Assembly: GCF_000374045.1 (NCBI RefSeq)
Contig: NZ_KB893337.1
Location: forward strand, 330,919-394,918
Origin: Segetibacter koreensis DSM 18137
GTDB lineage: Bacteria; Bacteroidota; Bacteroidia; Chitinophagales; Chitinophagaceae
Length of the DNA stretch: 64,000 bases
Reading direction: 5' to 3'
The position numbers and the translations under genes were made by a program. The first letter of the stretch is position 1; each line of letters begins with the position of its first letter. Positions 18,847-27,449 of the stretch are shown here, piece by piece. A model generated the notes under the pieces. The model did not search any database, was not told where the DNA came from, and was given only the letters and a program-made list of their open reading frames with translations.

Positions 18847-19032
18847 TTTCCTTTTTTAAAATCAACAGTACAATTTTCAATACGACTTGTTGCAACATTC
18901 TTCAAACCTTCGAACTACTATACTCCGAAGAAGACCTTAATTACTGTCGCTACGACGACTAGAAAAATGCATCCTCCGAACCATGCGGAGACGGATTTGT
19001 TTGTGTTTTCGTCGCCAGAAACCCACCTCTGA

Positions 19033-19105
19033 GTCGAGTAGGCAAAAGCATTTCAGCTTAAGCCTCTCACAGCACCGTACGTGAGCGTCTCCGCTCATAC
19101 GGCTC
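19033..19105 (-). ncRNA. Group II intron domains V and VI
   Basis: Domain V (19071-19105) reads GAGCCGTATGAGCGG, loop, CGCTCACGTACGGTGCT, with the AGC-type catalytic base and GNRA-like GAGA loop. Domain VI (19033-19070) is a hairpin with an unpaired A candidate for branching, ending in CTACTCGAC at the splice junction. Confidence 0.85.
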
Positions 19106-19108
19106 TTC

Positions 19109-20389
19109 TTATTCAGTCATTACTGGTCGTCTTCTATTCTTCGGACTTGCAGTAGGCTTAACTCCCCATTTCCAATGTGCGAACAAATTAGGATTGGCTA
19201 ATGCCATATCTCCCAGCCTGTACACTGCTTTGGTCTTGTGTTTCCTAAACCCTTTGAACTTATCACGAACCCAACGAGACAATTTCATGTTTACCGGGAA
19301 TAATACTTCCTTCAAATCCCTCACGTTATGCTTGCCATAGTAGTTGATCCACCCTTGAATGATGGGGTTAATCTCTTTAGCAATTTCTTCGAGTGTAAGC
19401 TGTACCCAATAATGACGGTTCCACTTCCTCACTGTTTCCCAAATCTCTTTCTTAGCTGCATTGCTGATTGCTGGAGAGAAATTTATAAAGACTTCCTTGT
19501 TTTGATCAACTGCCCGCCTCGGCCTAAAAGTGTAACCAAGAAAATCAAACTGGATACAATCATACTCGATGTCGCGATGGTTCTTTTTACAATAAACAAT
19601 CTTTGTCTTGGTCTCGTTGAGTTCCAACTTGCACTCCACTAATCGCTGCTGAATTTGGCGTTTAATAAATTCCGCCTGTTTCAGACTTACACAGTGACAG
19701 ATGATATCATCCGCATATCTTTCAAATGAGATGTTCGTATGATTACGTTTCATCCATTCATCGAATGCATAGTGAAGGAAAAGGTTTGACAATATCGGTC
19801 CTATTACAGAACCTTGAGGAACACCTTTGTTTCTCTCCACTTGTGTACCATCTGCCATCTGGCAGGGAGCTTTTAACCACCGTTGGATGTACATCATAGC
19901 CCATTTGCATCTAACATGCTTTTGTAAAGCTTTGATGAGAAGATCATGATCTATCGTATCGAAGAATTGACGAATGTCCAAATCAACTACCCAATGAAAT
20001 ACATAGCTGCGTTCTTTCGCTTTTGCTATTGCATCATGTGCAGATTTGTTCTTCCGGTACGCATACGAATCTTCATGAAAGTGTGGTTCAATAAACCCTT
20101 CAATGGTTAGAACTACAACCATCTGTGCCACACGATCTCCAACAGTTGGTATACCCAGAGGTCTTGTACCACCATTTGCTTTTGGTATCTCTACCAATTT
20201 CACGGCTGGAGGCACATAGCATCCTGAACTCATTCGGTTCCAGATTTTGTACAAATTGCTTTTGAGATTTTTCTCAAATTCAGTAATTGATACATCATCA
20301 ATTCCCGCTGCGCCTTTGTTTGCTTTCACTCTTTGGTACGCTTCCATAACAAGTTGTTTGGAAATCTCAAATGACTTTGCTTGTTGCAT
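19109..20389 (-). CDS. ltrA: Group II intron reverse transcriptase/maturase
   Basis: A 426-residue intron-encoded protein that assists splicing and retromobility. RT motifs are seen in order: GAAGIDDVSI, IPKANGGTRPLGIPTVGDRV, VVDLDIRQFFDTIDHDLL, KGVPQGSVIGPILSNLFLHY and the YADD active site in FERYADDII. The maturase (X/GIIM) region is INPIIQGWINYYGKHNVRDL. No HNH endonuclease domain follows, so retrohoming would be endonuclease-independent. It is preceded by a strong AGGAGG Shine-Dalgarno, unusual next to Bacteroidota genes. Confidence 0.96.
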   Translation of the reverse strand: MQQAKSFEISKQLVMEAYQRVKANKGAAGIDDVSITEFEKNLKSNLYKIWNRMSSGCYVPPAVKLVEIPKANGGTRPLGIPTVGDRVAQMVVVLTIEGFIEPHFHEDSYAYRKNKSAHDAIAKAKERSYVFHWVVDLDIRQFFDTIDHDLLIKALQKHVRCKWAMMYIQRWLKAPCQMADGTQVERNKGVPQGSVIGPILSNLFLHYAFDEWMKRNHTNISFERYADDIICHCVSLKQAEFIKRQIQQRLVECKLELNETKTKIVYCKKNHRDIEYDCIQFDFLGYTFRPRRAVDQNKEVFINFSPAISNAAKKEIWETVRKWNRHYWVQLTLEEIAKEINPIIQGWINYYGKHNVRDLKEVLFPVNMKLSRWVRDKFKGFRKHKTKAVYRLGDMALANPNLFAHWKWGVKPTASPKNRRRPVMTE

Positions 20390-20394
20390 TAAAT

Positions 20395-20400
20395 CCTCCT
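20395..20400 (-). promoter_or_regulatory. Strong Shine-Dalgarno of the intron RT gene
   Basis: AGGAGG lies 5 nt before the ATG of the reverse transcriptase. Most neighbouring genes show A/T-rich leaders instead, so this element brings its own ribosome site and supports the chosen start. Confidence 0.75.
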
Positions 20401-21230
20401 AATTTCTTAGTTGTTCAATTCAATTCGCTGAATAAGCTGACCCCTTCGCTCCACCTCAATTACAGAGGCTTCGTCACTACTACAGGTCAGTCCGCCCCTG
20501 TGCTTAGCATTGGTACTCTCATCCTTGCAGGTTCTCTGCTTGAATTTCTCCCTTGGCATCTAAGCGACAGGTTCCCAAGTTCCTCGTAAAAGCCTCTATG
20601 CAACTCGTGCCATCTCAATACCGGATGCCACTTGAACAATAAACAGGTTTCCTTCAAGCTTGTCCCAAACTAAGTCTAGGAGTTCGGTTTTGACATCATC
20701 TAACAATATTTCGATACCTCATCGATGGTTCCCTTGCGGTCACCTTTTGCATAGTCACCTGCCGGTTTAATACCGACTTTTCACGTATCGCTCACGACCA
20801 GGGCTCTTAACCAAAGCCGCATACGTTGGTTTGAAAGCTGTTCCTGCAAACCGCTTTCAGCGGGCCTACCGCCATCTCTTACGAAGCATTCAATTGCTGT
20901 TATTCAAGCAGCAATCAATTCTTGGCACACTAGACCTTTACCGCTCCGACCAAACCAAGAATAGCACCAACCGCATACATAAGACTAGTCCCGCCGCGTA
21001 ATAACTTCTTACCATCGTATTAGCTTGATTAATACCTGCAGCAGCATCTTGCGCATATACTTGTAAGTTTACTACAACCAAAATTGTTGTGACAACTACT
21101 GGCAATAGTGTTTTATAAAGGAGTGTATCCTTTAATTTACCTTTACCCATATACTTATTTTTAAGGTTTTTGTTGCAATTTTCAGATCCCTATCTAATGA
21201 CAATTGAAATGAGAATTCGAAGACTCGCAG

Positions 21231-21923
21231 TCATTTTGAGCATATTTTTTTCATATCCTTCTCGCTTAATATGAAGGGACATTTTTCTTTGCACTGCACA
21301 AGTATAAAGTCATTTACGAATACCTGGAAAGAGGCAATGCCTATCACAGGATACAGGGATAACGTGGCATGCAGAATAGATACTAACCTTTCCTTTTTAT
21401 AAAAACGCCTTGGTGCTGTCTCAAATACACCGGTTATGTCAGTAATAAGATCATGAACAATAGTGAAAGGATCTGATACACTATATGCTGCCGGAGAAGA
21501 TTTTCCAACCATCTCATCTTGATTCTTGCCCTTTTGATCTATGCTCTCTTTCTTAGTGTTTTCCTGAATGATGTTATCTTCCGTTTCACTTTCAGTAATT
21601 ATACCTCCTCCGATTGCATCTTCCGGATTTGTATTTTCTAAAAAAATATTCTCGGATTGTGTTGACGTATCGAAGGTGTAATCCTCATCCGTACTTGTCT
21701 CGTCAACTTCCGCTTCCCCGACACGGGAAGCCTTGTTATCGTCAGAATTAATTTCATGCTCGTTAGTGGCGTCAAAGTCGCCATCATCCACAAACTTTTG
21801 ATCACGTTTTAGAAATAGGTAGATCTCCTGTCTGTAATAAAATAAGAAAAGAGCTACATAGTAAATTATCAGTATGATAAAAACCGTTTGTATATACATC
21901 TTCCAGGAAATTGTTGAGAACAT
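21231..21923 (-). CDS. Membrane-anchored acidic protein at the head of the tra operon
   Basis: A 230-residue protein with one N-terminal membrane segment (IQTVFIILIIYYVALFLFYY). A long, very acidic low-complexity linker rich in Asp, Glu, Asn and Thr follows (about 45-145), then a small helical C-terminal domain (VSDPFTIVHDLITDITGVFE...). It lies upstream of traE on the same strand. No family was recognised. The topology suggests an envelope-associated conjugation accessory factor. Confidence 0.6.
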   Translation of the reverse strand: MFSTISWKMYIQTVFIILIIYYVALFLFYYRQEIYLFLKRDQKFVDDGDFDATNEHEINSDDNKASRVGEAEVDETSTDEDYTFDTSTQSENIFLENTNPEDAIGGGIITESETEDNIIQENTKKESIDQKGKNQDEMVGKSSPAAYSVSDPFTIVHDLITDITGVFETAPRRFYKKERLVSILHATLSLYPVIGIASFQVFVNDFILVQCKEKCPFILSEKDMKKICSK

Positions 21924-21995
21924 ATCATTTGTTTTATCTGTTGTTATCTCTTATTGCAAATAAACTATCAGAAAATGCACAAAAACAGTCCTAAC

Positions 21996-22007
21996 GGTCA
22001 TATGACC
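21996..22007. promoter_or_regulatory. Perfect 12-bp palindrome upstream of the tra genes
   Basis: GGTCATATGACC lies 73 bp upstream of the first tra-cluster gene (start 21923) and 60 bp after the XRE regulator gene ends. It is a candidate operator for control of transfer, possibly by the adjacent XRE protein (inference). Confidence 0.5.
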
Positions 22008-22067
22008 ACCTGTAACTAATTGGAAATCAAATAGAAAAATTTTTAAAAAACTTAATACAATTAGGGA

Positions 22068-22334
22068 CTAGTCGATAGTGTAAGTAAGTAAAGCTGAAGG
22101 ATGAAGCTCTAAAGCAGAAGCGAGATCAAGAATTGTAGTGAAAGTAATATTGATTTTACCCTGCTCAATTTTTAAGATATTGCTATAGTCTATGTTACAG
22201 GCAGAAGAAAGCTCCCGAAGAGTTAATCCTTTATCTTCACGGAGCTTTCGCAGATGAGTCCCTAATTTTTTTAAAGCTATTTTATCACTTTCTTTGATCA
22301 TTTCTACTTTGCTATTGCCAAAGAGAAAATTCAA
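22068..22334 (-). CDS. XRE-family transcriptional regulator
   Basis: An 88-residue protein with a Cro/C1 helix-turn-helix: LGTHLRKLREDKGLTLRELSSACNIDYSNILKIEQGKINI. A short N-terminal tail precedes it, and the ATG twelve codons downstream is also possible. It lies 145 bp upstream of the tra cluster on the same strand, with a 12-bp palindrome between them, so it is a good candidate for a tra repressor or activator. The C-terminal part (TTILDLASALELHPSALL) completes the usual five-helix fold. Confidence 0.85.
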   Translation of the reverse strand: MNFLFGNSKVEMIKESDKIALKKLGTHLRKLREDKGLTLRELSSACNIDYSNILKIEQGKINITFTTILDLASALELHPSALLTYTID

Positions 22335-22442
22335 AGATTTAGTTGTAATTATTGTTGGTTAATAACACCACAATGAAAAGTTTTGTACTTTTACCCTTCC
22401 ATCTATCTGCAAAATTTATTTTCTAAGTTTCAATTCTTTCGC

Positions 22443-22667
22443 ATGGAGAATCATTTATTACTAAAGAAACCTATAAACGAACTTCCTCTCACAGAAGAAT
22501 TTAAAAGAACGGCAGAGATCAACGGATTCGAGAATTTGGAGGAAATTCTTTCCTTCTCTGCAGTTTCATGGTTGCAGAGGGAAGGGGTTACTTATCATTT
22601 ATATAAGGAGCTCGCAGATTATTTACAAGAGAATAATCTTTTACATCTGTTACAGCATCAGTACTGA
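22443..22667 (+). CDS. Small alpha-CTD/helix-hairpin-helix-like protein
   Basis: A 74-residue protein. LPLTEEFKRTAEINGFENLEEILSFS and REGVTYHLYKELADYLQENNLL read like the helix-hairpin-helix fold of the RNA polymerase alpha C-terminal domain, a small gene common in Bacteroidota mobile elements. The ATG at 22443 is preferred; the one at 22383 would add an unrelated aromatic tail. It is divergent from the XRE gene and convergent with rteC, with only 8 bp between the stops. Confidence 0.6.
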   Translation: MENHLLLKKPINELPLTEEFKRTAEINGFENLEEILSFSAVSWLQREGVTYHLYKELADYLQENNLLHLLQHQY

Positions 22668-22675
22668 AATTATTC

Positions 22676-23836
22676 TTACATTTTGGTTGTGAGGGTCACT
22701 AGTTCAAGTAGAATACCTCTTACCCCTTTTATTGCCGAAGCTTCCGCTTTATAATACTTTCCATAAAGGCTACCGTAAGAGATATCTTCAGCTCTATAAG
22801 TTCTGAAATTAGAGGCAAAAATTTTTATGACCTCCATTTGGTTATTGTTAGTAATAACCTTTCCTAAAGTTAACACCCGAACAAGAACAGCTAGTTGGGC
22901 CACTGATAGAGCTACATTAATTTTTGTCTCTGCAACTTGCTCGACATTCTTTTCGGGACTGTATTCTTGAGGTTTGATCTGCCTCTCCATAAAAAAAATT
23001 TCTTCTTCAATCCAATGTAAGACCTGATCTTTCATGGGTATAAGATCAGAAAATAGTACATAGCTGAACTGATCCAACATTTGCCTGAATTGTTTTCGAT
23101 GGTACTTCAATACATCAAGCTTAGCCTCGAGCGTTTCTAATATGTTGTATTCTTCCTGTAGCTGGTCTATCAGGTATTTGAAAAACCTTATATGATTAAA
23201 GTTTAGATAGAGTAAAAGTTGTTTTACAGATTTATGAATACTTGTATTCGTCGCTACATCATTTAGCTGCCTAAACAACTCTTTTTTATAGACCAAATCC
23301 CGGTAAGTGAAAGATTTTTTGTTTAATCCTTGTTCGAAGAACTGGTAGTGGGAACCGACGATCTCGATTAATTGCAGGTCTTCAGACCTTCCTTCAAACC
23401 GAACTTTCAATTCACTTAACTGTTGTTCAAATTCTTTAGTTAAATATGAATATTCATTGTCAGGAATTTTTGCATCAAGGTTAAAATGTGGAGAAAAATA
23501 AGTTTTTATGTAGCTAAGGAGATCGCCCACTGAATTAATGAGGGAGCTATATAGATGAATAAGTTCTCGGTTCTCGGTCTGTTGCTGATACGCAAAGAGG
23601 TCGTCAAGTAATTTTATTATGAGGGATTGATAGTTTTGAATTAAAGATGCGTATTCGCTCTTCCTACGAGGATTGAACAGGTAAACTATTAAATACTTTT
23701 TAATGAATTCGATTTCAGAAGAAGCGGAATCTAAAAGCATTTTAAGTCCCGGTTCAGATAAATCAAGACTTACTGCATTTTCGGGATGAACTGTAACGCC
23801 AACAATCTCTATTATTTTTGCTATTCCCTGTTCCAC
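22676..23836 (-). CDS. rteC: RteC-domain regulator
   Basis: A 386-residue helical protein. The C-terminal segment (VALSVAQLAVLVRVLTLGKVITNNNQ, SNFRTYRAEDISYGSLYGKYY) fits the RteC family, which in Bacteroides CTnDOT activates excision and transfer after induction. The N-terminal 280 residues are coiled helical repeats. An FNR-like palindrome with a matching promoter element lies about 107 bp upstream (23943-23956), so it may be controlled by the neighbouring Crp/Fnr protein. Confidence 0.75.
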   Translation of the reverse strand: MEQGIAKIIEIVGVTVHPENAVSLDLSEPGLKMLLDSASSEIEFIKKYLIVYLFNPRRKSEYASLIQNYQSLIIKLLDDLFAYQQQTENRELIHLYSSLINSVGDLLSYIKTYFSPHFNLDAKIPDNEYSYLTKEFEQQLSELKVRFEGRSEDLQLIEIVGSHYQFFEQGLNKKSFTYRDLVYKKELFRQLNDVATNTSIHKSVKQLLLYLNFNHIRFFKYLIDQLQEEYNILETLEAKLDVLKYHRKQFRQMLDQFSYVLFSDLIPMKDQVLHWIEEEIFFMERQIKPQEYSPEKNVEQVAETKINVALSVAQLAVLVRVLTLGKVITNNNQMEVIKIFASNFRTYRAEDISYGSLYGKYYKAEASAIKGVRGILLELVTLTTKM

Positions 23837-23942
23837 ATGTGTTTGAATTTATCTCCACTTTGTACCTTAGGAAAGAGAGAACTAGTATTGGTAGATGCGT
23901 CATCTTCATTGTAAAATTATTGCTTGTATTATTCATTTCAAA

Positions 23943-23956
23943 TTGATAAAAGTCAT
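23943..23956 (-). promoter_or_regulatory. FNR-like box and promoter upstream of rteC
   Basis: TTGATAAAAGTCAT (plus-strand reading) followed on the minus strand after 23 nt by TAATTTTA (23912-23919), a Bacteroidota -7-like element. It is one of four matching sites in the window. Confidence 0.6.
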
Positions 23957-23960
23957 CAAA

Positions 23961-24524
23961 TCAAATCTTACTTTTTATACGGCTAAGGGTTTCTTCGCTG
24001 ATGCCTAAATAGGATGCTAAATACTTGGAAGGCACTCTCTGTATGAGTTCAGGATATTTCTCTCGCAAAAATGCATATCGTTCTGGCGCACTATGTTTGC
24101 GGAGGGAATAGAGACGTTCCTCGGCCAGTACATAATACTTTTCCGTCAAAACCCGGGCTACAAAATTCAACTCTAAAAAATTCCAATACATCTTTTGGAG
24201 TTCATCGTACCCCAAGCACAAAAGGCTGCAATCCTCTAAGGCCTGAATACTTTCATAGGAGGGTTTTTGTGGAAAAAAGCTGGGAACTGAGATAATTAGA
24301 TCTCCCTCTTTCATAAACCACGAACATACTTCTTGAGAGTTAGTAGTATAAAAACATCGCAACAAGCCTTTCTCAATGTAATAAATGCTTTTGCATAGTT
24401 CGCCTTCCGTGAGCAAAAAACCTTTTCGCTCCAGGTCTTGCGTTTTTAGTGATTGTAACAAATTTTGTTGAAGGCCTAAAGATAACTCATGTATGGAGCT
24501 TAGTAGGTTGAAAAACTCTTTCAT
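23961..24524 (-). CDS. Crp/Fnr-family transcriptional regulator
   Basis: A 187-residue protein with an N-terminal cyclic-nucleotide-binding-like beta barrel (GFLLTEGELCKSIYYIEKGLLRCFY). A dimer helix follows, then a C-terminal recognition region (VPSKYLASYLGISEETLSRIKSKI). It lacks the cysteine cluster of oxygen-sensing FNR, and its barrel has no obvious cAMP-binding motif, as usual for this Bacteroidota group. A perfect TTGACAAATGTCAA box lies 87 bp upstream, so autoregulation is likely. The same boxes precede rteC and two lipoprotein genes. Confidence 0.9.
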   Translation of the reverse strand: MKEFFNLLSSIHELSLGLQQNLLQSLKTQDLERKGFLLTEGELCKSIYYIEKGLLRCFYTTNSQEVCSWFMKEGDLIISVPSFFPQKPSYESIQALEDCSLLCLGYDELQKMYWNFLELNFVARVLTEKYYVLAEERLYSLRKHSAPERYAFLREKYPELIQRVPSKYLASYLGISEETLSRIKSKI

Positions 24525-24610
24525 AGCTGTTGTTTTAGATAAAAATTAGATTGGATAGTTGCAGTCGTCGAATGGCTAATAAAAATAATACTTGTTTTTG
24601 CAAAATAAAA

Positions 24611-24624
24611 TTGACAAATGTCAA
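24611..24624 (-). promoter_or_regulatory. FNR-like box and promoter upstream of the Crp/Fnr gene
   Basis: Perfect palindrome TTGACAAATGTCAA, followed on the minus strand after 23 nt by TATTTTTA. The same 14-mer occurs again at 49840-49853. Confidence 0.65.
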
Positions 24625-24675
24625 TAAATTTCATTGCGGTCACTTTTGTGATCCGTGAACATCTTGTCGCCTCAC

Positions 24676-25410
24676 CTACTTACTTGTAATTACTACTATT
24701 TCATAACCGGCTGCTGCCATCAGCAGGTGTTTAAGAGAATGCCCGCTAACAATATTGTCGAGCAGACCGTAAACTTCTTTGTCAAAGGTTTCACAAAACT
24801 TAGCGAAACCAAAGAACAGAAAAATAAGAGTTATTTCCTTCCCGAATTTAATTCGCGGCTTGTATAATATCAGAATTAGAGGCATTGCTATTATGGGAAA
24901 AAACTGAACCATGCCATACCACCTCAAATCACCCTTACCCAACTTTTCACTAACGATCCAATAGATAACACTAATAACGCCAATCATATTAAATATCCAA
25001 AACGCATTGTATCCAATTGTTTCGTTTATGGAACTATAAATTATAAAAGCGAAAAAAGACATCAGAATAATAGTAATCGGTATCCTATCATAAACCAAAG
25101 TAGCATTTTTTGGCAACCAGTGGTAGTATCCGCTTCCTAGTGTTACAAGGATAAAGCCAATAAAAAGGGTATAAAAAATATGCCTTAGTTCCTTTACCTT
25201 GATGTCCTTTGCGCCTTTTAATCCAAAGAATCCAACTAAAGCGAAAGGAAGGTTTGTTACTACATTTAGGAAATTAGGAACGTTCCACAACTTTCTCTGA
25301 TCTGCAAAATCATGATAATTCTGGTCCTGAGGCACCGGCCCTAAGATTATGAGGGCGACGACGCACAAAGAACCAAGTAGTAGTATTATATATTGTTTTC
25401 TAAACACCAA
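24676..25410 (-). CDS. Ceramidase-like (CREST superfamily) membrane hydrolase
   Basis: A 244-residue protein with about seven membrane segments. Superfamily signatures are present: NVVTNLPFALVG, SGYYHWLPKNATLVYDRIPIT (His and Asp metal ligands) and SGHSLKHLLMAAAGYE with the last His pair. Members include alkaline ceramidases and PAQR-like hydrolases; the substrate here is unknown. Chitinophagaceae make sphingolipids, so an amide lipid substrate is plausible (inference). It is carried as cargo next to another membrane gene and a lipoprotein, all on the minus strand. Confidence 0.8.
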   Translation of the reverse strand: MVFRKQYIILLLGSLCVVALIILGPVPQDQNYHDFADQRKLWNVPNFLNVVTNLPFALVGFFGLKGAKDIKVKELRHIFYTLFIGFILVTLGSGYYHWLPKNATLVYDRIPITIILMSFFAFIIYSSINETIGYNAFWIFNMIGVISVIYWIVSEKLGKGDLRWYGMVQFFPIIAMPLILILYKPRIKFGKEITLIFLFFGFAKFCETFDKEVYGLLDNIVSGHSLKHLLMAAAGYEIVVITSK

Positions 25411-25440
25411 TTTTTCAAGAGTTACTGATGTCCGAATTTC

Positions 25441-25878
25441 TTACTTCCAGATATTCAAACCATTAGAACTTTTTTTTCCGACAGTTTTATAAATTTTGAT
25501 AATAGCTGCAACTATTGTTGTCAATGCAATTAGGAGAAACAGAATTAAGGTGATTTGGGGTACTAACTGGTAAAATGTTCCATAATTATAATGCTCATAG
25601 TCAGTATAAAAAAATGTAAATATTGAAGCGAGCATAAGTAAAACTCCCAGTAAATTTAATATGGGTTCAGATACGGAAACGGCAGTTTTTTTACTATGAA
25701 AAGTTATCAGAATAAGAACTATACCCGCTAAAGCTGTGATAGCATAAATACTAAAATGAGGTAATGCTAGTAGCAGGTAAGTAATATAAAAGTTCCCGAC
25801 ATGTTCACCGCTAATAATTATAATGAAAAAACTAATTATAATGGTATAAGGGTTAGTTAGGACATTTATTATTTTCAT
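25441..25878 (-). CDS. Four-helix membrane protein of unknown function
   Basis: A 145-residue protein with four hydrophobic stretches: YTIIISFFIIIISGEHVG, IYAITALAGIVLILITF, ILNLLGVLLMLASIFTFFY and ITLILFLLIALTTIVAAII. No family was recognised. It starts 11 bp after the lipoprotein gene and ends about 30 bp before the ceramidase-like gene, so the three are probably one unit. Confidence 0.6.
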   Translation of the reverse strand: MKIINVLTNPYTIIISFFIIIISGEHVGNFYITYLLLALPHFSIYAITALAGIVLILITFHSKKTAVSVSEPILNLLGVLLMLASIFTFFYTDYEHYNYGTFYQLVPQITLILFLLIALTTIVAAIIKIYKTVGKKSSNGLNIWK

Positions 25879-25889
25879 AAGATTTTAAG

Positions 25890-27188
25890 TTAATTGCAAG
25901 GACCGGTGGCATCACCAACGAAAGCTTTGCCACCAGGTATAGTTATATTATCGCTTTCAATTCCTTGTTGTTGCATACTCTTTAACTGGTTATATAATCC
26001 CTGAGGAGTATTTGTTCCACTTATAGCAGTTCCTCCCGGTATATCATATCGAGGTATTTCCAAGGCATTTGAAATCCTGGTAGCATTAAAAACATCTAAT
26101 GCAAAATCAGTACAGTTAAATTCGTCTACATCATACTTTACAAATCTTGAGAGTTCGACCATTTTATCTAATGTTTTTTGCAATTGTGCCGCTGACAGAT
26201 TCATCTTAAGGCTAGCGTTGTATTCATGTTCACTGTTATCGACAAATTTTCCTGCCACGGGCGCTGTTGTCAATAACGATTTCCAACCTTCGACCGGATA
26301 GAAGCCGATATTTTGCATCACCGAGAGACTGCCATTTGTTTTTTTAATCTGCAAAAAAGTATGACCGGGGGATTGAGTTCGCCAATTAAATAATTTATTG
26401 GAATTATCGTCCACGGGTATATCAGCAAAGATTTCAATAGAACAAGTTGATCCTTGATCAGGAATGGACGAGAAGCATTTAACATACTTGGTAACGTCAA
26501 TTGCAGCTAAACTTTCAATAAATTCAAAGTCTACTAACATTTCGTCTTCTTCGTCTGCTCCTCTATCTGTTCTGGAGCCATAACTTTCCTCATCATATCT
26601 TCTGCCCTCAACAGGACTATAACCAACAGATCGTCCGCCCGAATTAAATCCAAAAAAACCGGATGAATTTGCATAAGGCATACCGCCATAATACCAGTCC
26701 ACTATGATATCAGGATATTCTTGCTTTGCCTGGGGAACCACTAAAGCCCTTTGAGCTAAAGGCTGTTCATTAAGTGCATTTATATAACCGTCTTTAATGT
26801 CGGAAATCAGCTTGACTACTCTATTTAAATAACTTATTTGAATTTTTCCATTATATAAATATTTTGATCCACTGCTGGTTTCTGTTTGGTGTAGTTGAAC
26901 TCTTAAGGCATTCAAAATTTTACCAGAAATGTCGGTATATAAAAGGAGAAAATCATCTGAAAATTTGCTTCCTTTAAAAGAAACCTTGAAGAAGAGAGTG
27001 CGAGTATCTTTTTTAGTTTTTACAGACCTCGTAAAATCAAGATTAGCATAATCACTGGCAGTTAAACTATCTTTTAAAGTTGCTTGTATGTTCTCTATAT
27101 ATCCTCGTTTAGAATTAGCAGGCGGAATATTCTTTTGGCATGAAAGAAAAAAAGCTGCTACAAATGATATAAGTAGAACACTTTTCAA
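25890..27188 (-). CDS. Lipoprotein with a papain-like (permuted NlpC/LRAT-type) C-terminal domain
   Basis: A 432-residue outer-envelope lipoprotein: the signal peptide ends FFLSC, giving a lipobox Cys near residue 18. The central part is a beta-rich region with a Gly/Tyr/Arg-rich linker (about 175-225). The C-terminal part carries a spaced His and Cys: SPGHTFLQIKK, then GFYPVEG, then DEFNCTDFALDVFNATR. This order (His before Cys) is typical of circularly permuted papain-like folds, so a peptidase, amidase or acyltransferase is plausible. The gene has an FNR-like box 49 bp upstream and heads an operon with two membrane proteins. Confidence 0.6.
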   Translation of the reverse strand: MKSVLLISFVAAFFLSCQKNIPPANSKRGYIENIQATLKDSLTASDYANLDFTRSVKTKKDTRTLFFKVSFKGSKFSDDFLLLYTDISGKILNALRVQLHQTETSSGSKYLYNGKIQISYLNRVVKLISDIKDGYINALNEQPLAQRALVVPQAKQEYPDIIVDWYYGGMPYANSSGFFGFNSGGRSVGYSPVEGRRYDEESYGSRTDRGADEEDEMLVDFEFIESLAAIDVTKYVKCFSSIPDQGSTCSIEIFADIPVDDNSNKLFNWRTQSPGHTFLQIKKTNGSLSVMQNIGFYPVEGWKSLLTTAPVAGKFVDNSEHEYNASLKMNLSAAQLQKTLDKMVELSRFVKYDVDEFNCTDFALDVFNATRISNALEIPRYDIPGGTAISGTNTPQGLYNQLKSMQQQGIESDNITIPGGKAFVGDATGPCN

Positions 27189-27236
27189 TTGTCTAACATT
27201 TCCTTAAAATTAAAACCGTTTTTCGTAAATTTCAAA

Positions 27237-27250
27237 TTGATAAAAGTCAA
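27237..27250 (-). promoter_or_regulatory. FNR-like box and promoter upstream of the papain-like lipoprotein gene
   Basis: TTGATAAAAGTCAA, followed on the minus strand after 24 nt by TAATTTTA, 49 bp before the start codon. It shares a 21-bp identical stretch, including the box core, with the rteC site. Confidence 0.6.
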
Positions 27251-27449
27251 GAAAATAAAGCATTCTACATAGTATTGGTAATGTTGGCTGGTTTAATACC
27301 ATGCTTCGGTTACCAATAGGAGAAATGCACACAATGTGATTACCGCATACTATTTGCTGCCACAGCTACTGTTACTATTTTAAATAATTGAAAATTTTCG
27401 TTTTTTAAGTCGAATATATTCAATAACTTTAAGGTATAATAATATCGTC

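Larger units (their letters stand above)
19033..20930 (-). mobile_element. Group II intron with an intron-encoded reverse transcriptase
   Basis: A 1,898-nt element lying exactly between the two traE exons. The 5' end on the minus strand is GTGTGCC, matching the GUGYG consensus, and the 3' end is CTACTCGAC, matching AY. The catalytic domain V and a domain VI hairpin are visible after the maturase stop. The first 540 nt (20390-20930) carry no gene and form the domain I-IV RNA scaffold. It lies in the sense orientation of traE, as needed for splicing. Confidence 0.93.
18918..21150 (-). pseudogene. traE: traE (DUF4134) split by a group II intron and frameshifted
   Basis: VirB2-like small membrane protein of the mating pore. 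Exon 1 runs 21150-20931 and exon 2 runs 19032-18918. Removing the intron joins VGAVKV-Y to QRWVSGDENTNKSVSAWFGG...VFFGV and restores a DUF4134 protein with its second membrane segment. Inside exon 1, however, the frame breaks at the GCGGCGGGACT run (about 20990-20998). The zero frame reads AAGLVLCMR and stops, while the expected GTSLMYAVGAILGLVGAV lies in another frame. One base appears to be missing. Unless this is a sequencing error or an expression trick, the gene is inactive even after splicing. Confidence 0.85.

Noticed and set aside
19109..20389. Reverse transcriptase as a retron or diversity-generating element
   Set aside because: The maturase domain, domain V/VI RNA and exact exon joining show a group II intron. 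No retron msr/msd or variable repeat was seen.
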